From Chryseobacterium taichungense (lineage in GTDB: Bacteria > Bacteroidota > Bacteroidia > Flavobacteriales > Weeksellaceae), in NCBI RefSeq assembly GCF_900109935.1, contig NZ_FOBV01000006.1, forward strand, positions 140,515-204,514: a stretch of DNA of 64,000 bases. Direction: 5' to 3'. The notes below the pieces were generated by a model, which was not told the origin of the DNA, made no database searches, and worked only from the letters and a program-made list of their open reading frames with translations. The position numbers and the translations under genes are program-made. This document shows, one piece after another, positions 35,884 through 44,535 of this stretch; the stretch's first letter is position 1; the number at the start of each line of letters is the position of its first letter.

Positions 35884-37221
35884 ATGGAATATATCGCTCA
35901 TATTATTTTTCTGATTTTATTAATTGTGGGTTTTGGCCTCTTCGCAAAAAGCTTGCAAAAGATTTATAGAAACATCAGATTAGGACGTGAAATCAACCGA
36001 AGCGACAGAAAAGGGGAACGCTGGGAAACCATGGCCAGGGTAGCGATGGGACAAAGCAAAATGACAAAACGTCCCGTAGCCGGAATTTTACACCTTTTTG
36101 TTTATGTTGGTTTTGTCATTATTAATATTGAACTTATAGAAATTATTGTTGACGGAATTTTCGGAACCCATAGATTTCTTGCAACAATTTTCGGAAATAC
36201 TTTCTACAGCTATTTTACGGCAACCCTTGAAGTATTAGCACTTCTGGTAGTAATAGGCGTTGTTACATTCTTCATTCGAAGAAATTTTTATGGTGTAAAA
36301 AGGTTAACAATGAAAGAGCTTTTCGGATGGCCTAAAGAGGACGCCAATTGGATCCTTATCATAGAATTCGCTCTGATGATGGCTTTCTTTACTATGAATG
36401 CATCAGACTTTATTCTTCAGACAAGGGGTTACGGGCATTTTGCACAACTCGGGTCTTTTCCTATCAGTGAACGAACTTTTGTGCCTTTCCTGGAAATTTT
36501 CAGCTTCGATAACGGTTTTTTATTCGGAATAGAAAGAGCGGCCTGGTGGTTTCACTTTGTGGGAATTTTATTCTTTATGAATTACCTTTATTATTCAAAG
36601 CATTTGCATATTATTTTAGCATTTCCGAGTACATGGTATGCTAACCTTGAAAAGAAAGGAAAATTCAATAATCTGGATTCTGTTACCAAAGAAATCAAAT
36701 TAATGATGGATCCCAATGCTGACCCGTATGCAGCTCCGGCTGAAGGGCAGGCAGAAGCTCCTGCAAAATTCGGGGCAGAAGATATTTTTGATTTGAATCA
36801 GGTACAGCTGTTAAATGCTTATTCATGTACGGAATGCGGACGTTGTACTGCCGTTTGTCCGGCTAATATTACAGGCAAAAAACTTTCGCCTAGATTGATT
36901 TTAATGAAAACCCGTGACCGCCTTGAAGAAGTCGGCCGGAACATTGATAAAAATGGAAAGTTTGAAGATGACGGCAAAAAGTTGTTGAATGACTATATTA
37001 CGAAAGAAGAACTTTGGGCCTGTACAACCTGCAATGCGTGTACAGAGGCTTGTCCTGTATTGTTAGATCCGCTTTCTATCATTTTTGAAATGAGAAGATT
37101 CCTTGTGATGGAACAATCTGCAGCACCACAGGAACTGAATCTAATGATGACCAACGTGGAAAATAATGCTGCTCCGTGGCAATATAACCAGGCAGACCGT
37201 CTGAATTGGGCAAAAGATTAA
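35884..37221 (+). CDS. Membrane-bound Fe-S oxidoreductase (HdrE/HdrD N-half type)
   Basis: A 445-residue protein. The N-terminal half has five or so membrane helices with candidate heme-b histidines (GILHLFVYVGF, AAWWFHFVGILFFMNYLYYSKHLHIIL), like NarI/HdrE. The C-terminal half has two 4Fe-4S clusters: CTECGRCTAVCP from about residue 315 and CTTCNACTEACP from about 380. With the next gene it makes a split HdrED/GlpC-like unit that probably passes electrons to or from menaquinone. The acceptor or donor is unknown. It is 10 bp after the MCE gene. Confidence 0.87.
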   Translation: MEYIAHIIFLILLIVGFGLFAKSLQKIYRNIRLGREINRSDRKGERWETMARVAMGQSKMTKRPVAGILHLFVYVGFVIINIELIEIIVDGIFGTHRFLATIFGNTFYSYFTATLEVLALLVVIGVVTFFIRRNFYGVKRLTMKELFGWPKEDANWILIIEFALMMAFFTMNASDFILQTRGYGHFAQLGSFPISERTFVPFLEIFSFDNGFLFGIERAAWWFHFVGILFFMNYLYYSKHLHIILAFPSTWYANLEKKGKFNNLDSVTKEIKLMMDPNADPYAAPAEGQAEAPAKFGAEDIFDLNQVQLLNAYSCTECGRCTAVCPANITGKKLSPRLILMKTRDRLEEVGRNIDKNGKFEDDGKKLLNDYITKEELWACTTCNACTEACPVLLDPLSIIFEMRRFLVMEQSAAPQELNLMMTNVENNAAPWQYNQADRLNWAKD

Positions 37222-37300
37222 TTTAATGTAACAATCTAAAATGTATCGATGTAACAATCCTTTCAATTGGTAAATTGTTATACTGGTATATTGGTAAACT
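37222..37300. repeat. Word-like direct and inverted repeats
   Basis: ATGTAACAAT occurs twice, then TTGGTAAATTGTTATA and ATTGGTAAAC follow, giving partial inverted pairing. It splits two genes that otherwise form a unit. Confidence 0.4.
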
Positions 37301-37308
37301 GAATTAAA

Positions 37309-38094
37309 ATGGATTTCAACATAAAAACAATGGCAGAATATGCTGCCGAAGGAAAATCACCCGAAGTTCTGTTTTGGGTAGGTTGTGCGGGAAGTTTTGA
37401 TGACCGCGCCAAAAAAATTACGAAAGCATTTTGCAAAATATTAAATAAAATCGGTGTTGAATTCGCCGTTTTAGGTCAGGAAGAAAGCTGTACGGGTGAT
37501 CCTGCAAAACGGGCCGGAAATGAATTCGTCTTTCAGATGATGGCTTTAACGAACATCGAAGTCCTGAATGCTTATGAGGTGAAAAAAATTGTTACCGCTT
37601 GTCCGCACTGTTTTAATACGCTTAAAAATGAATATCCGGGACTGGGCGGAAATTATGAAGTTATTCATCATACACAGTTCCTCAGAAACTTAATGGAAGA
37701 AGGCAGATTGAAAATTGAAGGAGGAGCTTTCAAAGGAAAAAAAATTACCTTCCATGATCCTTGTTATCTGGGAAGAGCAAATAACGAGTATGAAGCACCA
37801 AGAGTATTGCTTGAAAAGCTGGATGCAGAGCTTGTAGAAATGAAGCGTTGCAAATCAAACGGACTTTGCTGTGGAGCAGGAGGTGCACAGATGTTCAAGG
37901 AGCCAGAAAAAGGAAATAAAGACATCAATATAGAGCGAACTGAAGAAGCTTTATCTTTCGAACCTAAGGTAATTGCCACGGGTTGCCCATTCTGTAATAC
38001 CATGATGACAGATGGTGTAAAGCACTTCAATAAAAATGAGGAAGTTGCCGTAAAAGATATTGTGGAGCTGTTAGCTGAAGCTGAAGATTTATAA
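37309..38094 (+). CDS. CCG-domain Fe-S protein (HdrD C-half/HdrB type)
   Basis: A 261-residue cytosolic protein with two cysteine-rich CCG domains: FWVGCAGSFDDRAKKI with CP-HCFNTLKNEYP, and FHDPCYLGRANNEYE with CKSNGLCCGAGGAQMF then TGCPFCNTMM. Such domains bind non-cubane or 4Fe-4S clusters and do disulfide or quinone chemistry. It completes the heterodisulfide-reductase-like unit started by 35884. In the same operon, after an 87-bp repeat-rich gap. Confidence 0.87.
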   Translation: MDFNIKTMAEYAAEGKSPEVLFWVGCAGSFDDRAKKITKAFCKILNKIGVEFAVLGQEESCTGDPAKRAGNEFVFQMMALTNIEVLNAYEVKKIVTACPHCFNTLKNEYPGLGGNYEVIHHTQFLRNLMEEGRLKIEGGAFKGKKITFHDPCYLGRANNEYEAPRVLLEKLDAELVEMKRCKSNGLCCGAGGAQMFKEPEKGNKDINIERTEEALSFEPKVIATGCPFCNTMMTDGVKHFNKNEEVAVKDIVELLAEAEDL

Positions 38095-38118
38095 GTTAGT
38101 CTAAATGCTCAGAATTCC

Positions 38119-39258
38119 ATGAAATCAAAATGGAGAATTTCCTTTTCTTTTATTGTTGTCATTATCGCAGCACTTAGTTTCTGGAATTATAATAACAGGA
38201 TCTACGATTGGGATATGCCGGGATACATAGGTTGTCTGTATACATTGAAATATCCTGATTCTCCGGATAAGATTCGCAGACTTACGTATGAAGAGATACG
38301 GAAAAAAGCTCCTGAATATGAATTCAAAGACATTTTGGGAACCCTAAAGCCTGCGAACAAAGCCCGACAGGCTTTCGCTTATAATACTAAAGCCTTTATG
38401 GAGCAACTACCTTATTATGATATTAAGGTAGGGTACAATTTCGGTATTCTCATTCTTTATGAATTGGGGTTTTCATCACCGGATTCGGTGACATTTTTAA
38501 GCATAATTTCCTATTTTATTTCAGGGCTGCTTCTCTTTATTATTTTTAAAATTATTTTTCCCGAGAATTATATTTTAGCAATAGTTTTAACGGTCGGAAT
38601 CATGCTCTTACCTCCCATGACCAATATGTCGAGAGTAGCCACGCCCGATATGTTTGTCCTGCAATTCTTACTTGTTTTTATGATTGGGCTACTCAAAAAG
38701 TGGAACAAATGGATTGTATTTTCTGTGCTTTTGGCTATTACAATTTCAAGACCTGATTATGTGACTCTAACTTTAAGTTATCTGGCAGTAGCGGGAGTTT
38801 ACGGATATATTCAGCAAAAAAAAGTAGATTTTGCTTTGGTATTTCAGGGAATCATTCTTTTGGCTTTATATGTTACGATCATTAAAATTTGTCATTATCC
38901 AGGATGGAAACATCTGTTTTATGACACCTTCATCCAAAGGCGTGAGTTTGTTTCCGGAACTTTACCTAATTTTAGCGTGAATGAATACTTACGGATCATA
39001 TATCATAAAATCATTTACTTTAAAAAAATTACCGTAACAGCTTTCGCGCTTTTTGGATTAATATTTTATTTTTCCAAAGATAGCTGGGTAAGAACGCTCG
39101 CAATTTTTGTTTTGGCAAATATTTATATTCGATTTGTTTTTTTTCCACATTCATCGGAACTGAGATTTTTCTTTGGTTATATTGTTTTGTTGATCGTCAT
39201 TTTCCTATATGCATTAAGCAAAAAGTATAATGGTTTCAAACTCAGGAAAATTGCGTAA
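38119..39258 (+). CDS. Polytopic membrane protein of unknown function
   Basis: A 379-residue membrane protein with about nine hydrophobic segments. Early in the first external loop it has DWDMPGY, an acidic pattern placed as in GT-C glycosyltransferases, followed by a long polar loop and then helices (YFISGLLLFIIFKIIF, LAIVLTVGIMLLPPM). A lipid-linked sugar transferase is possible but unproven. It follows the Fe-S pair by 24 bp. Confidence 0.75.
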   Translation: MKSKWRISFSFIVVIIAALSFWNYNNRIYDWDMPGYIGCLYTLKYPDSPDKIRRLTYEEIRKKAPEYEFKDILGTLKPANKARQAFAYNTKAFMEQLPYYDIKVGYNFGILILYELGFSSPDSVTFLSIISYFISGLLLFIIFKIIFPENYILAIVLTVGIMLLPPMTNMSRVATPDMFVLQFLLVFMIGLLKKWNKWIVFSVLLAITISRPDYVTLTLSYLAVAGVYGYIQQKKVDFALVFQGIILLALYVTIIKICHYPGWKHLFYDTFIQRREFVSGTLPNFSVNEYLRIIYHKIIYFKKITVTAFALFGLIFYFSKDSWVRTLAIFVLANIYIRFVFFPHSSELRFFFGYIVLLIVIFLYALSKKYNGFKLRKIA

Positions 39259-39263
39259 TTTTG
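39256..39263 (+). promoter_or_regulatory. -7 box overlapping the stop of the membrane protein gene
   Basis: TAATTTTG matches TAnnTTTG, 19 nt before the ATG at 39283; it shares its first bases with the preceding stop codon. Confidence 0.45.
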
Positions 39264-39282
39264 AACTTTAAATAGCATTAAA

Positions 39283-39771
39283 ATGAAGATTGAAGAATCA
39301 AATATAGTAGAGACCAACGATTACAGAGTTATTATATATCCGGCATCAAGACCTTTTGAAACAAAAGAGGCAAAAGCAATTACCGAAAAGCTTTTTGATT
39401 TTCTGGCTACGTGGGCGGCACATGGAAAACCACTTTCATCATCTTTCAAAATTGAAAAAAATCAGTTTATCATCATTTGTGTAGATGAAGAAAAAGAAAT
39501 GGCTTCCGGTTGTAGTATTGATGCGTTGGGTAAAGTAATGAGAGAAATAGACGAAGAATATCAGCTGGGTCTTTTCGACAGGATGAAAGCCAGTTTTATT
39601 GAAAACGGAGAAGTAAAAACCCTGAAGCTTATTGATTTTAAATCAAAAGTAAGAAGCGGAGAAATTTCTAAAGATATCCAGGTTTTCGACTTTTCAAAGA
39701 ATACTTATCTGGAGTTTTTAGGAAATTTCCTGTTGCCTTTTGAGAGAAGTTGGGCGGCTGGGATTAAATAA
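39283..39771 (+). CDS. Conserved cytosolic protein of unknown function
   Basis: A 162-residue protein of a Bacteroidota family often (wrongly) labelled ABC transporter ATPase; no Walker motif is visible. Family-type segments: YRVIIYPASRPFETKEAKAI, FLATWAAHGKPLSSSFKIEKNQFIIICVD, ASGCSIDALGKVMREIDEEYQLGLFDRM, IDFKSKVRSGEIS. The conserved SGCSID could be a catalytic or metal site, which is only a guess. It ends at a terminator and may be read from its own promoter. Confidence 0.8.
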   Translation: MKIEESNIVETNDYRVIIYPASRPFETKEAKAITEKLFDFLATWAAHGKPLSSSFKIEKNQFIIICVDEEKEMASGCSIDALGKVMREIDEEYQLGLFDRMKASFIENGEVKTLKLIDFKSKVRSGEISKDIQVFDFSKNTYLEFLGNFLLPFERSWAAGIK

Positions 39772-39794
39772 ATTGAACAGGCAATCAATAAATT

Positions 39795-39822
39795 AAAAAG
39801 TGGAGTTTTCCACTTTTTTTGC
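39795..39822 (+). terminator. Rho-independent terminator
   Basis: AAAAGTGGA and TCCACTTTT arms followed by more T. Confidence 0.75.
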
Positions 39823-39828
39823 TTTAAT

Positions 39829-39836
39829 TATATTTG
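39829..39836 (+). promoter_or_regulatory. -7 box for the glycosyltransferase-flippase operon
   Basis: TATATTTG, 34 nt before the ATG at 39871. Confidence 0.55.
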
Positions 39837-39870
39837 TTGGAAATTCTGAAATAAGATTCAATTAATATTC

Positions 39871-41007
39871 ATGAAAATATCTAAAATTCTTTTTTTAACG
39901 ACCGCACACCGGCACGATGATGACAGAATATTTTATCATCAGGCCAAAGCGTTGAAAGAAGAAGGATATCATGTTAAAATATGCAGTCTTTCATCAGAAT
40001 TCAGGGGCACGGTTGACGGAATAGAAATAGAATCTTATGCCGTACTTGAAAAAAGCATTGCAGACAAAAGAAAAATTTTTGAGAATATCTGTGATACTTA
40101 TGAGCCGGACGTTATCATCTGTTCAGAACCTTTGGCAGTAATTTCTGCAAAAAAAATCAAAAAGAGAAAAAAAGTAAAAATCATCTATGATATTACTGAA
40201 TGGTATCCATCAATGAGAATGGTAGAGCCATTTTCTTTCCCTCTCAATATGATCCATGCTGTAAAGTTCTTTTTGGTCCAACTGTACGCGGGTTTTATCA
40301 GTACTCACTACATTTTTGGTGAAAATACTAAGAAATTTCCGCTGGCTTATTTTTTTCCATTTAAAAAATCAGTTGTTATACCCTATTATCCGGATGATAT
40401 TTATATTCATCAAAATATTAAAAGCTTACAACTGGGTAAAATTACACTTTGCTATACAGGCCAGTTTTCAGAGGAAAAAGGGATAGGTAATTTTTTTGCT
40501 GCAGCAGACAGCTTAAGAAGGAAAAGGCCGGATCTAAAAATTTCAATTCTTTTGATCGGTGGCTCAAGAAAACAAAAAGATGAAAAATACTTTTCTGAGC
40601 TGAAGAAAAAATACAATTTTGAAAACATTAAAATCGAAAAGCCGACTTCTTTTGAAACTTTTACAGAAGCTTATGCAGATGCAGATATTTGCTTTGATCT
40701 GAGAACTCTGAATTATGAAAATCATCATTGCCTTCCGATCAAGATATTTTATTATGCAGCTTCAGGAAAGCCTGTCATCTACACAGATTTAAAGGCGACC
40801 CGGCAACATGTAGACGTTTCAAAATTTGGGTTTCTTGTAAATCCTCAAAATCCAGACAACATTTCAGATCTTATTATAAAATATATTGAAGATCCGAAAC
40901 TGTATTCAGAACATGCTCAAAACGCAAGAAAAGAATACGAAACAAAATACAACTGGAATATGATCAAAAATTCCTTTCTGAACTTTGTCAGAAAATCACT
41001 GAAATGA
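39871..41007 (+). CDS. Glycosyltransferase family 4-like protein
   Basis: A 378-residue GT-B enzyme. The N-terminal Rossmann domain starts ILFLTTAHRHDDDRIFYHQAKALKEEGYHVKI; the C-terminal domain has LCYTGQFSEEKGIGNFFAAADSL, ILLIGGSRK, and the donor-binding ADICFDLRTLNYENHHCLPIKIFYYAASGKPVIYTD with a Pro-Ile-Lys in place of the usual P-x-K-x-x-E. Sugar and acceptor are unknown. One base separates it from the flippase, so they are co-translated, probably for a surface polysaccharide. Confidence 0.88.
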   Translation: MKISKILFLTTAHRHDDDRIFYHQAKALKEEGYHVKICSLSSEFRGTVDGIEIESYAVLEKSIADKRKIFENICDTYEPDVIICSEPLAVISAKKIKKRKKVKIIYDITEWYPSMRMVEPFSFPLNMIHAVKFFLVQLYAGFISTHYIFGENTKKFPLAYFFPFKKSVVIPYYPDDIYIHQNIKSLQLGKITLCYTGQFSEEKGIGNFFAAADSLRRKRPDLKISILLIGGSRKQKDEKYFSELKKKYNFENIKIEKPTSFETFTEAYADADICFDLRTLNYENHHCLPIKIFYYAASGKPVIYTDLKATRQHVDVSKFGFLVNPQNPDNISDLIIKYIEDPKLYSEHAQNARKEYETKYNWNMIKNSFLNFVRKSLK

Positions 41008-41008
41008 T

Positions 41009-42262
41009 ATGAGGCAAAATACTATTTTAAAGACTTTTGTTTCAAGATTTTTAATTCTGATATTAAATTTCGGGCTGGTAATCTATTCTACCAACATGTG
41101 GGGAAGTGCCGGAAAAGGAGAGATTTCGATCATTATTGCAGATCTTACCATTATCAGCTTTTTCGCGAATATTTTTGTTGGAAGCAGCATGAGTTATTTT
41201 GCAACAAGATTCAAAGTTGAGCAGATTTTACCTTTTGCTTATATTTGGGCTATTATTGTAGGTATTGTTGTGCCGATTGCTTTCAGTTACAATCACTCTG
41301 TCGGCTATTTATACTACCTGATCGGTCTGTCGGTAATGTCTTCGCTTCTGGCTGCCAATGTTAATCTTTTTGTCGGACAGCAAAACATAAAAATGTTCAA
41401 TCTTTACACTGTTTTACAACAAGCTATTCATATTTTATTTATTGTAATCATTGTTTATGTGGTCAAGATGACATCTGTTAGTTCTTATTTTATATCGCAG
41501 ATAGGGTCTTATGTTGTATTATTTACAACAAGTACAATACAGATTGCAAGAAATACGGAGACCAGAAGGATTTGTTTTACTAAAGAAATCGGCTCACAAT
41601 TATTTAGCTACGGCTGGAAAATTCAGTTAAGTGCCTCTCTTCAGTTTCTGAATAACAGGCTGTCATTTTATTTTCTGGAGTATTTCAAAGGAATTATGAG
41701 TGTTGGTATTTTTTCTGTAGGTGTAGCGTTTTCCGAAGCGGTCTGGACAGTCAGCCGGAGTCTTTCTGTAATACTTTATGCAGATGTTGTAAATAGTTCC
41801 AATTCTAACGACGCTATTGAAAAGACTAAAATATCGCTACGAATAAGTTTTTTGATTACGATGCTTTTTATCCTGATAATGCTTCTTGTTCCGGCTGAAT
41901 TGTATGCCTTTATTTTTGGAAAGGATTTTAGCCACACTAAGCAGATTGTTCTGTTTCTTTCGCCCGGAATACTATCAATTGCCGTAAGCAATATTATCGG
42001 ATATTATTTTGCAGGAATTAATAAGCTCAGGATTTTAAATGTTAAGTCGTTGATTGGTGTTATTTTCACTGTCATTGCTTCATTTTATGTGATTCCAAGA
42101 TGGGGAATTCCGGGAGCTTGCATCGTAAGTTCCGTTTCCTATTGCCTGTCATCAGGATTGTTATTTTGGAGATTTTATCAGATTACGGAATTTCGTATAA
42201 AGGATTTTATTCTTACCAAAACGGAAATTAATCTTTTGTGGAAGAAAGTTCTGAGAAAGTAA
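41009..42262 (+). CDS. Polysaccharide flippase (Wzx-like)
   Basis: A 417-residue membrane protein with about 12 to 14 helices, MATE/MOP-type, starting FVSRFLILILNFGLVIYSTNMWGSAGKGEISIIIADLTIISF, and the charged central loop (SNSNDAIEKTKISLRISF). It is expected to flip lipid-linked oligosaccharides across the inner membrane. The gene lies 1 bp after the glycosyltransferase. Confidence 0.88.
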   Translation: MRQNTILKTFVSRFLILILNFGLVIYSTNMWGSAGKGEISIIIADLTIISFFANIFVGSSMSYFATRFKVEQILPFAYIWAIIVGIVVPIAFSYNHSVGYLYYLIGLSVMSSLLAANVNLFVGQQNIKMFNLYTVLQQAIHILFIVIIVYVVKMTSVSSYFISQIGSYVVLFTTSTIQIARNTETRRICFTKEIGSQLFSYGWKIQLSASLQFLNNRLSFYFLEYFKGIMSVGIFSVGVAFSEAVWTVSRSLSVILYADVVNSSNSNDAIEKTKISLRISFLITMLFILIMLLVPAELYAFIFGKDFSHTKQIVLFLSPGILSIAVSNIIGYYFAGINKLRILNVKSLIGVIFTVIASFYVIPRWGIPGACIVSSVSYCLSSGLLFWRFYQITEFRIKDFILTKTEINLLWKKVLRK

Positions 42263-42349
42263 TTCGCAGAAACTTTGTCAAAGTTATTCAATACCGGAAT
42301 ATTCACCGTTAAATAATCTTCACTGTCAAATATATCAGAAGAAAATTTT

Positions 42350-42357
42350 TATCTTTG
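42350..42357 (+). promoter_or_regulatory. -7 box almost touching a start codon
   Basis: TATCTTTG ends 6 nt before the ATG at 42364. A start at 42355 would lie inside the box. Confidence 0.5.
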
Positions 42358-42363
42358 CTGAAC

Positions 42364-42870
42364 ATGAAGAAGAATATTTTTTTCGGAATTCTGGTTATTT
42401 TTTGTGCCTTTCTGAGCTGCAGAACGGATGAAGATGAGTTGCAGAGAATCGACCAGATTCTAAATATTTATATGAAAAATAAAGCGGGAAGAGATCTTTT
42501 CCATAATAAAAAAGACCTAACCTATTTCACTTATTCCTTTAATGATGTAAACGGAGTGGCAGACCTTGCGCCTGTTAACAGCACACTGAGAGCAACAGCA
42601 GATTCTACGCTTTTTATCGAATATATTGCCGGAGCAAAAAGAGTAGGAGTCGATTCACTGGATCCCAATAATAAAATCTACCGTTCAGATATTACGGTCT
42701 CACTGATCAAGAGACTCAACAATACAATTCTGGATACTATCCAGGAAGATCTCAGGATAGAATACAGGATGACGCCTTCGGTATTTGAAGTCTCTAAAGT
42801 ATATTATAATGATACTTTACAATTCACAAAACAGGAGGGTGCCCCCAATGTAGTTACAATCGTAAAATAA
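42364..42870 (+). CDS. Lipoprotein of unknown function
   Basis: A 168-residue protein with a lipobox LSC in MKKNIFFGILVIFCAFLSCRTDEDE. The mature part is mixed alpha/beta and has no Cys. I know no family with confidence. It stands just before serS, with separate promoters for both. The in-frame ATG at 42355 would overlap the -7 box, so 42364 is used. Confidence 0.75.
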   Translation: MKKNIFFGILVIFCAFLSCRTDEDELQRIDQILNIYMKNKAGRDLFHNKKDLTYFTYSFNDVNGVADLAPVNSTLRATADSTLFIEYIAGAKRVGVDSLDPNNKIYRSDITVSLIKRLNNTILDTIQEDLRIEYRMTPSVFEVSKVYYNDTLQFTKQEGAPNVVTIVK

Positions 42871-42875
42871 TTTTA

Positions 42876-42883
42876 TACATTTG
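42876..42883 (+). promoter_or_regulatory. -7 box for serS
   Basis: TACATTTG, 53 nt before the ATG at 42937. Confidence 0.5.
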
Positions 42884-42936
42884 CAAAACTGTTGACATTC
42901 TGTGTTCAACATTCTAATAAATAACATCTAAATAAA

Positions 42937-44205
42937 ATGTTACAAGTCAATTTTTTGCGCGACAACAAAGAGCGCGTTTTAGAAGGTCTTAAAAAAAGAC
43001 AATTCAGGAATCTTGAGCTGGTAGACGAGGCGATCGCTACCGACGACGAAAGAAAAAGAATTCAGTTTGAGCTGGATTCCCAACTTTCCGAAAGCAACAA
43101 AATTTCTAAAGAAATCGGACTTTTAATGAAGGAAGGAAAAAAGGAAGAAGCCGAATCTGCAAAATCTAAAACAGCACAGCTTAAAGAATCGACGTCGGAA
43201 TTGAAATCCCAATTAGATGTCAAAGAAAAAGAGCTGATCAATATTCTGTATCAGCTTCCGAATATTCCTCATGAGAAAGTTAAAAGCGGAGCTTCTGCCG
43301 ATGACAACGAGATCATCTATCAGTCTCACGATGTGGAAGGTCTTGGTGAAGGAGCGATTCCTCACTGGGAACTGGCAAAGAAATATAACCTTATCGATTT
43401 TGAATTAGGGGTAAAGATTGCAGGTGCAGGTTTTCCGGTTTACCTTGGAAAAGGAGCAAGGTTACAGAGAGCACTGGTTCAGTATTTCCTTGACAAAAAT
43501 GTTGAGAAAGGATATATGGAAGTGAATCCTCCTCACGTGGTAAATGAAGCTTCCGGATATGGGACGGGCCAGCTTCCTGATAAAGAAGGGCAGATGTATT
43601 TTATTAATGAAGATAATCTGTACCTGATCCCGACAGCCGAAGTGCCAGTTACGAATTTGTATCGTGATGTTTTGCTTGAAGAAAGAGATTTACCAATTAA
43701 GAATACAGCTTTCTCCCAATGCTACAGAAGAGAAGCGGGAAGTTACGGAGCTCATGTAAGAGGTCTGAATCGTCTTCACCAGTTTGAGAAAGTGGAAATT
43801 GTAAGAATTGAAAAGCCTGAAAATTCTTATGCTGTTTTGGAAGAAATGGTAGAACACATCAAAGAAATTTTAAGTGACCTTGAGCTGCCTTACCGTGTAT
43901 TAAGACTTTGCGGCGGAGATACCGGTTTTGCATCTGCCATGACCTACGATTTCGAAGTATGGAGCGCTGCTCAGGAAAAATGGCTCGAAGTAAGTTCAGT
44001 ATCCAATTTTGAAACGTTCCAAGCGAACAGACTGAAGTGCCGTTATAAAACAGACGGAAAATCTCAGCTTGTTCATACCTTAAACGGTTCCGCAATGGCA
44101 TTGCCTAGGATTATGGCTGCTTTGCTTGAAAACAATCAGACGGAAGAAGGAATTAAGCTTCCGAAGAAGATTGCTGAATATGCGAGATTTGATGTAATTA
44201 ATTAA
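42937..44205 (+). CDS. serS: Serine--tRNA ligase
   Basis: Class II synthetase charging tRNA-Ser. The N-terminal coiled coil (residues 30-105, KRIQFELDSQLSESNKISKE) binds the tRNA long arm. Catalytic motifs: GKGARLQRALVQYFLD (motif 1), FSQCYRREAGSYGAHVRGLNRLHQFEKVE (motif 2), and LNGSAMALPRIMAALLENNQ (motif 3). The 422-residue length is standard. It ends at a strong terminator. Confidence 0.97.
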   Translation: MLQVNFLRDNKERVLEGLKKRQFRNLELVDEAIATDDERKRIQFELDSQLSESNKISKEIGLLMKEGKKEEAESAKSKTAQLKESTSELKSQLDVKEKELINILYQLPNIPHEKVKSGASADDNEIIYQSHDVEGLGEGAIPHWELAKKYNLIDFELGVKIAGAGFPVYLGKGARLQRALVQYFLDKNVEKGYMEVNPPHVVNEASGYGTGQLPDKEGQMYFINEDNLYLIPTAEVPVTNLYRDVLLEERDLPIKNTAFSQCYRREAGSYGAHVRGLNRLHQFEKVEIVRIEKPENSYAVLEEMVEHIKEILSDLELPYRVLRLCGGDTGFASAMTYDFEVWSAAQEKWLEVSSVSNFETFQANRLKCRYKTDGKSQLVHTLNGSAMALPRIMAALLENNQTEEGIKLPKKIAEYARFDVIN

Positions 44206-44223
44206 AAATTTAATTTTCTATAA

Positions 44224-44252
44224 ATGCCACCGGAGTTTTTCGGTGGTTTTTT
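44224..44252 (+). terminator. Terminator of serS
   Basis: GCCACCGGAG and TTTTTCGGTGG arms then TTTTTT. Confidence 0.8.
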
Positions 44253-44267
44253 ATTTGCTTAAATTTT

Positions 44268-44436
44268 TTCCGGGAATGTTTGTCGCAAGGGTGCAACAAG
44301 GTTTCCCGCTTCCGGGAAAGTTTGTTACTAGGGTGCAACAGCCTTTCCCGGTTCCCGGAAAAGTCGCTGCAAGGTGCAGGGCGTTTTCTTGCTTCCCGGA
44401 AAGTTCGCCGCAGGCTGCAGTAAGTTTTCCGGAAAC
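44268..44436. repeat. Four tandem units of about 42 bp
   Basis: CCGGGAA (or CCCGGAA) recurs at 44270, 44312, 44354 and 44395 with a truncated fifth near 44429. Units share GTTTGT-GC-AAGG-TGCA and a TTTCCCG right half that can pair with the CCGGGAA start. Noncoding. It fills most of the serS-cco gap. Confidence 0.75.
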
Positions 44437-44476
44437 ATGTACTTTATTTAATAATGCTATTGTTTAAATAAAAGCT

Positions 44477-44510
44477 AAAAACCCTTCGAATGATTGTCCG
44501 AAGGGTTTAA
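44477..44510 (-). terminator. Terminator of the cco operon
   Basis: AAACCCTTCG and CGAAGGGTTT arms; the minus strand continues with TTTTT. Confidence 0.7.
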
Positions 44511-44535
44511 TATGTTTTAAAAAATTACTTAAAAT

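Noticed and set aside
44243..44467. 74-aa open frame with repeated F-P-G-K-F-V motifs
   Set aside because: It is the translation of the 42-bp tandem repeat; it begins inside the serS terminator and has no promoter or start support.
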